Source: Cytophagaceae bacterium
GTDB lineage: Bacteria; Bacteroidota; Bacteroidia; Cytophagales; Cytophagaceae
DNA length: 57,595 bases
Direction: 5' to 3'
Assembly: GCA_021151805.1 (NCBI GenBank)
Contig: JAGKWN010000014.1
Coordinates: 1 to 57,595, forward strand
Part shown: piece by piece, positions 1 to 7,869 of the stretch
Numbering within the stretch: position 1 is the first letter of the stretch
How the letters are laid out: each line of letters begins with the position of its first letter
Notes under the pieces: model-generated
Database searches by the model: none
Seen by the model: the letters and a program-made list of their open reading frames with translations, nothing else
What the model was told of the DNA's origin: nothing
Made by a program: the position numbers and the translations under genes

Positions 1-38
1 AGTCACCCTGTTCCGATAGCTATCGGAACAGGGTGACT
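1..38. terminator. 38-bp perfect palindrome, probable bidirectional terminator
   Basis: The first 38 bases are a perfect inverted repeat with two 19-base arms and no loop (AGTCACCCTG...CAGGGTGACT). It lies 25 bases beyond the stop codon of the minus-strand peroxiredoxin gene, where a transcription terminator is expected. As RNA it would form a long GC-containing hairpin. The sequence beyond base 1 is not available, so a U-run on the minus-strand side cannot be checked. Confidence 0.55.
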
Positions 39-63
39 CTGTATTTCATAAAAACTAAATAAA

Positions 64-699
64 TTACTTATTTGGTTGTGGTGTAGTTCTCAAGTAAGGT
101 TTCACGCGGGTGTAACCTTTCGGGAATTTCGCTGCAATTTCTTCGTCTTTAATTGCAGGAGTAATTACTACATCTTCACCATCTTTCCAGTTTGCAGGTG
201 TTGCCACGCTGTAGTTAGCCGTTAACTGAAGCGAATCGATCACACGCAGTATCTCTGTAAAATTACGGCCTGTAGAAGCAGGGTACGTAATGATTAGTTT
301 TATTTTTTTATCGTTACCGATAATGAATAAAGAACGTACCGTGAATTTTTCACTTGCGTTCGGGTGAATCATATCGTACAACTCAGCAACTTTTTTATTC
401 TCATCTGCAATGATCGGGAAGTTAACCGTTGTGTTTTGTGTTTCGTTGATGTCTTTGATCCAGCCTTTGTGTGACTCTAAACCATCAACACTTAAGGCAG
501 CAACTTTAACATTACGTTTTTCAAACTCTTCTTTTAGTTTTGCAGTTGCACCTAATTCTGTTGTACAAACCGGTGTATAATCTGCCGGGTGAGAAAATAA
601 AACACCCCATTTATCGCCCAGCCATTGGTGGAAAGAAATCGGCCCTTCGGTAGTTTCTGCTGTAAAATCCGGAGCAATATCGCCTAATCGTAAACTCAT
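64..699 (-). CDS. 1-Cys peroxiredoxin (Prx6 subfamily)
   Basis: This 211-aa cytosolic thiol peroxidase would reduce H2O2, organic peroxides and peroxynitrite. The peroxidatic cysteine is Cys45 in the motif PADYTPVCTTE, the standard Prx active site (PxxxTxxC), and a conserved Arg lies in the RSLFII stretch. It is the only cysteine in the protein, so there is no resolving cysteine and recycling must use an external thiol. The long C-terminal part (about residues 150-211, with NWKDGEDVVI and FPKGYTRVKPYLR) is the Prx6-type extension that contributes to the dimer. Length and motifs match the family along the whole protein. It is monocistronic as far as can be seen, with a palindromic terminator downstream. 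No OxyR-like site was recognised upstream. Confidence 0.95.
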   Translation of the reverse strand: MSLRLGDIAPDFTAETTEGPISFHQWLGDKWGVLFSHPADYTPVCTTELGATAKLKEEFEKRNVKVAALSVDGLESHKGWIKDINETQNTTVNFPIIADENKKVAELYDMIHPNASEKFTVRSLFIIGNDKKIKLIITYPASTGRNFTEILRVIDSLQLTANYSVATPANWKDGEDVVITPAIKDEEIAAKFPKGYTRVKPYLRTTPQPNK

Positions 700-840
700 G
701 ATTGTAAGTGTTTAATGGTTAATTTTTCAATAAATAAAGAATAATATTCTGATTTTAAATTTAAAACTGTTCCATTCAAAATAATGTTCTGTTTTCAAAA
801 CTAATAAAAGGCTTATTAAGTTCCAATGAAAGAATCATTT

Positions 841-1056
841 TTATGGGTTATCCTGCCTGTTTTTTTTCTTAAAATGCATGTAAAGGCGGTAGGCGGTATA
901 AAGGAAAGCCATAACAATCAATACATCAATTAAAAAGGCAAAGCTGCGCTGGAAAGGTGCATAAGCGGCATTATTGACCAGCTGTAATTTTATAAAGAAG
1001 AGTGTAAATATAAATAAGGTTATAAGCCCGATATTATTAAAGAAATCTTTTATCAT
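841..1056 (-). CDS. Small two-helix membrane protein, unknown function
   Basis: This 71-aa protein has two predicted transmembrane helices, at about residues 8-24 (NIGLITLFIFTLFFIKL) and 40-57 (FAFLIDVLIVMAFLYTAY), followed by a short basic tail (HFKKKNRQ) that should face the cytoplasm. I recognise no family. It lies 9 bases downstream of the 92-aa gene and 294 bases downstream of the flavoprotein gene on the same strand, so the three are probably co-transcribed. Base composition is like its neighbours. Confidence 0.6.
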   Translation of the reverse strand: MIKDFFNNIGLITLFIFTLFFIKLQLVNNAAYAPFQRSFAFLIDVLIVMAFLYTAYRLYMHFKKKNRQDNP

Positions 1057-1065
1057 GAGGTCGTA

Positions 1066-1344
1066 TTAATTCTTGCCTTGAATGATCAGGGCGTTGATCT
1101 CTTCAGATTGTTTTTTTGTAAACCCGTTTACCTGAACGGAAGTACTGTTGGTAAAGAACGTAAGTGTACTGAAACCAACCAGCGGGTTGTCAATGCTTAC
1201 AGATACAATATCTACAAAGCTTATGAATGTTGACCTGCTGTTGAATACACCCGGTTCTTTAATCTTTATACCATTCGGGTCAATATGTATTTCTGTCGGA
1301 AATAATTTATTGCCCGAAGAAAGTCTGGAAGAAACGTATTTCAT
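1066..1344 (-). CDS. Small PH-like beta-rich protein
   Basis: This 92-aa protein has no signal peptide or membrane segment. Its pattern of short beta strands ending in an amphipathic helix (KKQSEEINALIIQGK) resembles the small bacterial PH-like proteins, with phrases such as GIKIKEPGVFNSRSTFISFVDIVSVSID typical of that fold. The assignment is by pattern only. It starts 6 bases after the stop of the flavoprotein gene and precedes the 71-aa membrane protein, so it is part of the same minus-strand operon. Confidence 0.55.
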   Translation of the reverse strand: MKYVSSRLSSGNKLFPTEIHIDPNGIKIKEPGVFNSRSTFISFVDIVSVSIDNPLVGFSTLTFFTNSTSVQVNGFTKKQSEEINALIIQGKN

Positions 1345-1350
1345 ACCTGC

Positions 1351-2850
1351 TTACTTTAAGTAAATGATATCGCTGCTGCAGCCGTTCTCGTCACAGGATT
1401 TGCATGAAATCATTCCTTTGAAGAATTCCGGCTTCAACACAGATTTGCCTAATAGCATACGCATACATTCCTGAATCCCTTCAATGATGGATGGGTGGGG
1501 ATGGATCATGTCGGCCAGTTCTTCAACGCCTTTATCCATGGAGATCAGCAGTGCAACCGCCTGGATGGCGCTCGATGCATGCACGCCCACGGCACGCATA
1601 CCCAGGATCTTCATTTCCGAATCGTTGGTCACCAGAATTTTAAAGAACCCGTCGTTGTTGCGCATCGCAATGGCACGCGGGATCATGTCGTAACGGATCT
1701 TTACAACTTTGTAGGAAATTTTATTTTCAAGCGCACGTTGTTCGTTCATGCCCACACCTGCTACTTCAGGCTGCACAAACATAATCGTGGAAACGTTGTT
1801 GTATGTGATAACATCGTGGCTCAGGCCAAACATTTTTTCAATCACATGTCTGCCTTCTAGCTCTGCTACATTTACCAATGCTACATCCGAAGAGATATCA
1901 CCGGCAACGTAAATGTTTGAAATGTTTGTTTGTCCGTCGTTATTTTCGATATGTCCGTTTGGCAACACGTTTACGCCAACCTGTTCCAGGCCCAGGTTCT
2001 GTGTATTGGGCACACGGCCTACAGATACCAGAACTTTTTCAACGCGGTGCATTTCTTTTCTGCCGTCAGTATATTCGATGATGTATTCAACTTCACCATC
2101 AACAATACGCATGCTCAGCAGGTTTGATTTTTTATGTACGGTGATGCCCTGCTTTTTCATGTTGGCTTCAACCACATCGGTCACGTCGTCATCTTCAAAC
2201 GGAAGGATACGCGCGGCTTTATCAATGATGTTTACAGAGGTATAGCCAAAGTTGGAGAAGATTGTTGCCCATTCGCAACCAATCACACCGGCGCCAAGGA
2301 TTACAAGGCTTTTGGGGAAGTTCTCGAAATTCTCAACCCCGTCGCTGGTCACGATGATCTTTTCATCAATCGGTATGTTCGGTAGCTTGCGTGGTTTGCT
2401 GCCGGTAGCAATAACAAAATTCTCTGCTTCAAAAACCTCTTCCTGTGTACCGGTAAGTACTTCAACCGTGTGCTGGCTCAGCAACCTGGCGGTACCTTTA
2501 ATATATCTGAAACGGTTTGTCTGTTGTTTGGCAAGAGATTCAATCTGTCCTTCCAGGTGGAAGCGACGATTGGCAATCCCTTCGCGTACCTGGCGCAACA
2601 CCTGCTGGTACGTTACTGCGAAATGCTGATCAGGACTGTATTGGGCTAAACGTTTGCGGGCAGTCTGGATATCCTTTGCAAGCTCCCAGAATGTTTTGGA
2701 TGATATGGCACCATTGTAAAGGCCGGCGCCGCCTACTTTATCTTTTTCAATTAAAATAACAGATTTGTCTAAATCCAGAGCCCTTATTGCTGCAGCATAT
2801 CCTGCTGGTCCAGCACCTATAATACAAACATCGTACTTCATGCGCGTCAA
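1351..2850 (-). CDS. Lipoamide-dehydrogenase-like flavoprotein lacking the redox disulfide
   Basis: This 499-aa protein is a class I pyridine nucleotide-disulfide oxidoreductase by fold. It has an N-terminal FAD site (GAGPAGYAAA, about residues 12-21), an NAD(P) site (GAGVIGCEWATIF, near residue 185), the second FAD motif (IYVAGD) and a C-terminal dimerisation domain with the His-Glu pair (HPHPSIIE). The active-site segment that normally reads GGTCLNVGCIPSK reads GGAGLYNGAISSK (residues 40-52): both cysteines are gone, replaced by Gly43 and Ala48. The DNA reading was checked on the minus strand. It cannot therefore be a normal dihydrolipoamide dehydrogenase. The C-terminus instead ends in three cysteines (Cys483, Cys486, Cys491), which could act as a redox pair or metal site (inference). 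No acyltransferase or dehydrogenase-complex genes are adjacent. A transhydrogenase-like or quinone reductase role is possible. Confidence 0.85.
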   Translation of the reverse strand: MTRMKYDVCIIGAGPAGYAAAIRALDLDKSVILIEKDKVGGAGLYNGAISSKTFWELAKDIQTARKRLAQYSPDQHFAVTYQQVLRQVREGIANRRFHLEGQIESLAKQQTNRFRYIKGTARLLSQHTVEVLTGTQEEVFEAENFVIATGSKPRKLPNIPIDEKIIVTSDGVENFENFPKSLVILGAGVIGCEWATIFSNFGYTSVNIIDKAARILPFEDDDVTDVVEANMKKQGITVHKKSNLLSMRIVDGEVEYIIEYTDGRKEMHRVEKVLVSVGRVPNTQNLGLEQVGVNVLPNGHIENNDGQTNISNIYVAGDISSDVALVNVAELEGRHVIEKMFGLSHDVITYNNVSTIMFVQPEVAGVGMNEQRALENKISYKVVKIRYDMIPRAIAMRNNDGFFKILVTNDSEMKILGMRAVGVHASSAIQAVALLISMDKGVEELADMIHPHPSIIEGIQECMRMLLGKSVLKPEFFKGMISCKSCDENGCSSDIIYLK

Positions 2851-3299
2851 ATCTCGTTTACATCACAAATTGCAAAAAAAATGAACAGTTGCCAATCTTT
2901 CTTTTCAAGCTGCTTAATTTTGTACTTTTTTAATAAGTTAAAAACAAGGGGTAATTTTTATGTTTTTAATATTAAAATAACAATATCGATTAAAAAATGA
3001 TCCGCTATTAGTATTAAATATATGCACTTTACAATTTTAAGTTAAAAAATGAACCTATTTGTAATAAAATTGATATTTCTCATATACTTTTTATGTAAAA
3101 ACCCAATTTGTCACGATTTATATTAGATTAGTTATATTATTTACGTTATGACACTATGTTAGAATCTGAGTAAAATAACCAGTTAAAAATGCTATAAACG
3201 TTCTAAAATAAATATATATAGTAAATATTTTGCGAATACAGAATATACCTATATATTGGCTCATATAAATTTAATTATATAAATAGAAAGGGCAATCTT
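2851..3299. other. 449-bp AT-rich intergenic region between divergent genes
   Basis: This gap separates the minus-strand flavoprotein from the plus-strand ATP-grasp gene and should hold promoters for both. It is very AT-rich. On the plus strand TAATTTTG (2915-2922) fits the Bacteroidota -7 consensus TAnnTTTG, with a TTG at 2889-2891 some 23 bases upstream, but it is nearly 380 bases from the ATP-grasp start, so the link is weak. I see no open frame, RNA gene or strong hairpin here. Confidence 0.4.
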
Positions 3300-4766
3300 A
3301 TGGAATTTCAAAGCGGAATATTTAATTCTTACAAGATAGACCCTGCCCATTTTGATGAGGCATGGACTCCGTCGGGAACTGTTCGAACGCATTACAAACA
3401 TTTAATGGAAGCCTTTAAATGTCTGGAATTCGAAGAATATCTCAAAGTTGACCAGATCGCAAAAAGTAATTTATTCAACCAGGGTGTTACGTTCAATGTA
3501 TATTCTGAGAAAGCGGAAGGCGTAGAACGATTGTTTCCATTTGATCTTTTTCCCAGGATGATACCTGCGGAAGAATGGCAAACCATTGAACAGGGAATCA
3601 AGCAACGCAATAAAGCGATCAATTTATTTCTTTGGGATATTTATCACGAGCAGAAAATTCTGAAAGATAAAATCGTACCTAAAGAATTATTATTCAGCTC
3701 GCAATTCTATAAGAAGGAAATGATTGGTGTTGACCCTCCGGGCGGCATCTATATACATATTACCGGTACAGATATTATCAAGCACAGCGATGGTAAATAT
3801 TATGTACTTGAAGATAACCTCCGCTGCCCGTCGGGTGTGAGCTACGTACTCTCAAACAGGGAGACGATGAAAAAGATTTTTTCTAATCTTTTCAGCAGTT
3901 ACCATGTAAAACCCGTGATGCAGTATACCGAAAAGCTGCTTTCAACGATCCGCTCGGTAGCGCCCGACCGTATTGATAACCCGATATGTGTTGTACTTAC
4001 ACCGGGTACTTACAACTCCGCTTATTTCGAACATTCTTTCCTTGCCCATCAAATGGGTATACAGCTGGTAGAAGGCCGTGATCTGTTTGTAGACAAGAAC
4101 TTTGTTTACATGAAAACGATTCATGGTCCGAAGCGTGTGGATGTAATCTACCGCCGCGTAGACGATGACTTTATTGATCCGCTGGTCTTCAACCCAAAAT
4201 CGGTACTGGGTGTGCCGGGTTTAATGGCTGCTTACCAGGCCGGCAACGTTAACATCATCAATGCGCCGGGCACAGGCGTGGCCGACGATAAGGCCGTGTA
4301 TACCTATGTGCCCGACATCATCAAATATTACCTGGATGAAGAACCGATTCTGAACAACGTACCAACCTATCGTTGCGAACGCCCGGATGAACTGAAGTAT
4401 GTGCTGGAGAACATGCACAACCTGGTTGTAAAACCGGTAGATGAATCGGGCGGCTATGGTGTATTCATCGGGAATAGAAAAACAAAAGCAGAGATCGAAG
4501 AATACAAACAGCTGATTCATGCAAATCCGCGTAAATACATTGCCCAGCCAATTATGTCGCTCTCGGTTTTATCAACTTATATTGAAGAAACCAAAGAGTC
4601 TGAACAGCGGCATATAGATCTGCGGGCATTTGCGCTGATGGGTAAAGATGAAACCTACGTATTGGACGGCGGCCTCACCCGCGTTGCATTACAGAAAGGT
4701 AATCTTATTGTTAACTCTTCGCAGGGCGGAGGATCAAAAGATACGTGGGTTATAGAAAATTATTAA
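3300..4766 (+). CDS. Circularly permuted ATP-grasp protein (type 2)
   Basis: This 488-aa cytosolic protein belongs to the circularly permuted ATP-grasp family (COG2308 type), predicted to join an amine to a carboxylate using ATP, perhaps making or tagging a peptide. Diagnostic blocks are VLEDNLRCPSGVSYVLSNRE (about residues 170-190), the ATP-binding strand LVVKPVDESGGYGVFIG (near 380), YIAQPIMSLS and the metal/phosphate segment HIDLRAFAL (near 440). Length is normal for the family. The next gene (alpha-E) starts 6 bases after its stop, and an Anbu-type peptidase follows. This is the conserved ligase / alpha-E / peptidase neighbourhood known across bacteria. The substrate is not known, and the window offers no clue to it. 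Confidence 0.9.
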   Translation: MEFQSGIFNSYKIDPAHFDEAWTPSGTVRTHYKHLMEAFKCLEFEEYLKVDQIAKSNLFNQGVTFNVYSEKAEGVERLFPFDLFPRMIPAEEWQTIEQGIKQRNKAINLFLWDIYHEQKILKDKIVPKELLFSSQFYKKEMIGVDPPGGIYIHITGTDIIKHSDGKYYVLEDNLRCPSGVSYVLSNRETMKKIFSNLFSSYHVKPVMQYTEKLLSTIRSVAPDRIDNPICVVLTPGTYNSAYFEHSFLAHQMGIQLVEGRDLFVDKNFVYMKTIHGPKRVDVIYRRVDDDFIDPLVFNPKSVLGVPGLMAAYQAGNVNIINAPGTGVADDKAVYTYVPDIIKYYLDEEPILNNVPTYRCERPDELKYVLENMHNLVVKPVDESGGYGVFIGNRKTKAEIEEYKQLIHANPRKYIAQPIMSLSVLSTYIEETKESEQRHIDLRAFALMGKDETYVLDGGLTRVALQKGNLIVNSSQGGGSKDTWVIENY

Positions 4767-4772
4767 ATTGAA

Positions 4773-5726
4773 TTGAGTATGTTATCTAGAATCGCAGGAA
4801 ATCTGTTCTGGATGGGTCGTTACCTTGAGCGGACAGAACATATCAGCCGATATGCGCAGACACATTATTTCTTCAGCATTGATGCACCGAAGTCAGTAGA
4901 AAAAGAGCACATACTTGAATCTGTTTTGAATATGGCAGGGTCCTATGTGGAATACTTAGACGGTCATGGTAAAATGGAAACGCTTGAAGTGGCCCATTTT
5001 ATTGGTCTAAATGAGTTTAACGCAGGATCGATCAAACATTCTGTCATGAAAGCGCGCGAAAATGCCAGGGGTGCAAAAGATTCTATCTCCAGTGAATTGT
5101 GGCAATCTGTAAATACCTATTACCACTATGTAAACTCCATGGATAAAGCAACCTTCGAACAGATCGGCATTTATGAATTTTCTAAAAAGGTACTGGAAGA
5201 TATTTCTGTGATTAAAGCCAATATTGATAATTCATTGCTGCATGATGAAGTTTGGTCCATCATTCATTTGGGCCAGCACATAGAGCGCGCCACGCAAGTG
5301 ATCCGCATGATTGTTACCAAGATCAATGATATCAACCGTATTCCTAAAAAGGAATACTACAACATGCTTGAACTTTTTGAAAATATAAATTTATTGAAAA
5401 GTACGCAGGCATATGATATGTGCAAGATCTATTACCGGGAAGTGCCAAGCATGAGTCATAGCCTGGAGTTTCTGACGTTGAACAGAAACTTCCCGAATTC
5501 GATTGTATACAATTTACGTCATATAGAAAACTGTCTGATGCGGATCACCAATGTATCACGCCACCAGACAGATTCACTCGAGTTTTATGCTAGTAAACTA
5601 CTGGCTATGATACAATATACCTCGCTGCAGGAAATCGAGAAGGAGCCGCTGGCATTTTATCACGATCTGTTGAACCGGGTGGCAAAACTTGCAGATATGC
5701 TGGAGAAGAAATATCTCCAGTATTGA
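4773..5726 (+). CDS. Alpha-E domain protein (DUF403/COG2307)
   Basis: This 317-aa all-helical cytosolic protein starts with the family signature MLSRIAGNLFWMGRYLERTEHISRYAQ (residues 3-29), which has conserved Arg, Glu and Tyr residues and defines alpha-E proteins. Its length is normal. The gene sits 6 bases after the ATP-grasp gene and is surely co-transcribed with it. In many bacteria the two proteins are neighbours or fused, so alpha-E is thought to be an obligate partner or cofactor of the ligase. No enzymatic motif is visible, and its biochemical role is not established. Confidence 0.9.
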   Translation: MSMLSRIAGNLFWMGRYLERTEHISRYAQTHYFFSIDAPKSVEKEHILESVLNMAGSYVEYLDGHGKMETLEVAHFIGLNEFNAGSIKHSVMKARENARGAKDSISSELWQSVNTYYHYVNSMDKATFEQIGIYEFSKKVLEDISVIKANIDNSLLHDEVWSIIHLGQHIERATQVIRMIVTKINDINRIPKKEYYNMLELFENINLLKSTQAYDMCKIYYREVPSMSHSLEFLTLNRNFPNSIVYNLRHIENCLMRITNVSRHQTDSLEFYASKLLAMIQYTSLQEIEKEPLAFYHDLLNRVAKLADMLEKKYLQY

Positions 5727-5814
5727 TTCAATATGAGTAAGCTGAGCCGCGGAAAGTATTTTAGCTCTGATAAAATACGTATATTTCGACTCGAATTTCT
5801 ATACTACAAATAAT

Positions 5815-6540
5815 ATGACGTATTGTTTAGGCGTAAAATTAAAAGATGGTTTAGTTGCCATCGCCGACACACGAATTACCTCAGGTACCGATACTACAAC
5901 AGCTAAGAAATTATTTGTTCATCAAAATGAACAAGGCTGTTTATTTTTAATGACAAGCGGTTTGCGTTCTGTACGCGATAAGGCGGTTACCTATTTTAAT
6001 GAAGTTCTTAAAGATGAACATGTTGTTTACAACCAGCTATATGAAGCAGTGAATGCTTTTGGTATGCAGCTGCGTAAAGTTGCCGATGAGGACCGGGCTG
6101 CGTTAAACATGGCAGGCTTCGCATTCAACCTGCATACCATTGTAGGCGGACAATTAAAACACGATACCGAACCGAAATTATTTTTATTATATCCGGAAGG
6201 CAACTGGATTGAGATGACCCAGACTTCGCCTTTCATGATCATTGGTAACAGTGGTTACGGCAAGCCTATTCTAAACAGAACCGTTAAGTATGAATCTACT
6301 TTACAAGAGGTATTGAAAGCTGGCTTTTTATCTTTTGACTCAACACGTGTTTCTGCAAATGATGTTGATTTTCCGCTGGATGTAGTTGTATATAACAGCG
6401 GCTCTTTCAAAATGATTGAACATCGATTTGAGAAAAAAGACATGGAAATTATTTCAAGCACCTGGGATACACAATTGAAAAAAGCATTGGATAGCGTACC
6501 TGAAGATTGGATGAATGTGGTTTTTGATGGTAAAAAGTAA
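5815..6540 (+). CDS. Anbu-type proteasome-related peptidase
   Basis: This 241-aa protein belongs to the Anbu (ancestral beta-subunit) branch of Ntn hydrolases, relatives of HslV and the proteasome beta subunit. The start MTYCLGVKL gives Thr as residue 1 after Met removal, the expected nucleophile. Asp17 (ADTR) and Lys30/31 (AKKLF) fit the other catalytic positions, and YxxGNSGYGKPIL is the family motif at about residue 140. Length is normal and there is no propeptide. It lies 88 bases behind the alpha-E gene. The three genes together match the known ATP-grasp / alpha-E / Anbu cluster, in which the peptidase probably acts on the product of the ligase (inference). The transglutaminase-like gene often found with this set is not present here. 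Confidence 0.92.
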   Translation: MTYCLGVKLKDGLVAIADTRITSGTDTTTAKKLFVHQNEQGCLFLMTSGLRSVRDKAVTYFNEVLKDEHVVYNQLYEAVNAFGMQLRKVADEDRAALNMAGFAFNLHTIVGGQLKHDTEPKLFLLYPEGNWIEMTQTSPFMIIGNSGYGKPILNRTVKYESTLQEVLKAGFLSFDSTRVSANDVDFPLDVVVYNSGSFKMIEHRFEKKDMEIISSTWDTQLKKALDSVPEDWMNVVFDGKK

Positions 6541-6643
6541 GATAAAAATTTAAAGCCTTTCTTTATTATCTGAGAATATTTCCTAACTTTATTAAATACT
6601 ATAAACTATAACCATTATACTTTTAAATTAACCAACAACTATT

Positions 6644-7561
6644 ATGGCACAAGAAGAAACAAAAAAGAACAACAATCTGATTTTTATCATTATCATCCTG
6701 GCATTATTAGGTGTGATCGGATACTTGTTGTTCAATAACAATCAGAAGTCTGAGAAAATTGTTGAGCAGGAGAAAGAAATCGTATTGACAAACGATTCTT
6801 TAAAAATGAAAGTTGAAGAACTTGAAGGCTTACAGTTACAGTACCATAGCTTACAGGCTCAGGCTGCTCAGTTAGGTCAGTCAAACGATTCATTGAATGC
6901 TAAAATTGCTGAATTGGATAACGCCATTGCAAGCCTGAAAAAAGGAAATGCTGTTAACATCAACAAACTAAACGCACAGATTGCTTCTTACAAAAAGGAT
7001 CTTGAAGAGAAAGAAGCTGAGATCATCAAATTGCGTGAAGAGAACAAAAACCTTAGTTCTTCTATCGATACATTGAAGCAGGATAAAGCAGTAATGAATG
7101 ATTCAATCAATAATCTTCGTTCTGTACGTTCTGATCTTCAGCAGAAATATGAACTGGCTTCTATCCTGAAAGCTGAGAACATCAAAGTTTCAGTGATCAA
7201 TGCGAAAGCAAAAGAATTAACAAGCGATGAATACAAAGCAAAAGCGATTGATAAAATCAAGCTTACATTCAACCTTGCTGATAACAAAGTTGCTCCTAAA
7301 AACACAAAAACTCTTTACCTGCAAGTAATTGAGCCAAGCGGCGCTCCATTGTTCGATAGTTCATTGGGTGGTGGTTTCTTCAAGACAACTGAAGGAAAAG
7401 AAATTCCTTACACTGAAAAACAAAACATCGATTTCAACAACACAAACCAGTCAGTTACATTTGTGTATGCTAAAGGATCTGAATACAAGATCGGTACATA
7501 TACATTAAAAATCTGGCAGGATGGCAACCTGATCGGTACAACTACATTGGTTGTTAAGTAA
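6644..7561 (+). CDS. Membrane-anchored coiled-coil protein with C-terminal beta domain
   Basis: This 305-aa protein has a short cytoplasmic N-terminus and one transmembrane helix (residues 12-30, NLIFIIIILALLGVIGYLLF). A coiled coil from about 35 to 175 is rich in Glu, Lys, Leu and the spacer NDSL/NDSI. A beta-rich C-terminal domain of about 120 residues follows (KIKLTFNLADNKVAPKNTKTLYLQV to the end). The C-terminal part resembles small immunoglobulin-like or periplasmic domains, but I cannot name a family. Topology suggests that the coiled coil and beta domain lie in the periplasm. It is 103 bases downstream of the Anbu gene and followed by a strong terminator. The role is unknown; envelope architecture is a guess. 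Confidence 0.75.
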   Translation: MAQEETKKNNNLIFIIIILALLGVIGYLLFNNNQKSEKIVEQEKEIVLTNDSLKMKVEELEGLQLQYHSLQAQAAQLGQSNDSLNAKIAELDNAIASLKKGNAVNINKLNAQIASYKKDLEEKEAEIIKLREENKNLSSSIDTLKQDKAVMNDSINNLRSVRSDLQQKYELASILKAENIKVSVINAKAKELTSDEYKAKAIDKIKLTFNLADNKVAPKNTKTLYLQVIEPSGAPLFDSSLGGGFFKTTEGKEIPYTEKQNIDFNNTNQSVTFVYAKGSEYKIGTYTLKIWQDGNLIGTTTLVVK

Positions 7562-7608
7562 TCAGAAAGCTGAATGCAAAACGCTTAAAGCCTAAAGCTT
7601 AATAAAAT

Positions 7609-7648
7609 AAAGAAGTCCCGTTGATTCGTTTCAGCGGGACTTCTTTTT
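7609..7648 (+). terminator. Intrinsic terminator after the coiled-coil gene
   Basis: Perfect 12-base arms (AAAGAAGTCCCG at 7609-7620 and CGGGACTTCTTT at 7635-7646) enclose a 14-base loop and end in a run of five T (7644-7648). It lies 48 bases after the stop of the 305-aa gene. The A-rich left flank would allow it to work on the other strand too. Confidence 0.85.
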
Positions 7649-7697
7649 GCTTAATGCTTAAAGCTAAGGGCTAAACGATGTAAAGCTCTACTCTTGC

Positions 7698-7724
7698 TGT
7701 GGTTGTGCCTTTCGGCCAACCACG
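7698..7724. repeat. Short hairpin sharing a motif with the cassette repeats at 52-56 kb
   Basis: GTGGTTG (7699-7705) pairs with CAACCAC (7717-7723), and the stem continues inward as GCC/GGC around TTTC with one bulged T. The left half, GTGGTTGTGCCTTTCGGCC, is the same as a stretch of the intergenic repeat at 55891-55910 apart from one T. It looks like a fragment or relative of that dispersed repeat. It lies in the 308-bp gap 7561-7868 between two convergent genes. Confidence 0.45.
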
Positions 7725-7747
7725 ACAAAATCTGGTGGTCAGGAAAC

Positions 7748-7776
7748 AAAAAACCCGAAGAGATATCTTCGGGTTT
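7748..7776 (-). terminator. Intrinsic terminator for the ABC-F gene
   Basis: Eleven-base arms AAACCCGAAGA (7751-7761) and TCTTCGGGTTT (7766-7776) surround a GATA loop. Read on the minus strand the hairpin is followed by a T-run (complement of the A-run 7748-7753), so it terminates transcription coming from the ABC-F gene about 90 bases away. Confidence 0.8.
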
Positions 7777-7805
7777 AATTATTATCAACGATTTCTTTTG
7801 TCTTT

Positions 7806-7869
7806 GTACTCTGTACTCCGTACTCTATACTTTTGTCTGGAAACTAGTAACTAGAACCTAGCAACTAAT
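7806..7869. repeat. Two heptameric tandem repeats
   Basis: Two arrays with the same 7-base period lie side by side. Three units of GTACTC(T/C) run from 7806 to 7826, with a decayed fourth unit. Four degenerate units of AACTAGN (AACTAGT, AACTAGA, ACCTAGC, AACTAAT) run from 7842 to 7869 and abut the stop codon of the ABC-F gene. The function is unknown; replication slippage is the simplest origin. Confidence 0.55.

Noticed and set aside
1495..1860. Plus-strand open frame opposite the flavoprotein gene
   Set aside because: It is a shadow of a well-supported conserved gene, with low-quality His-rich composition.
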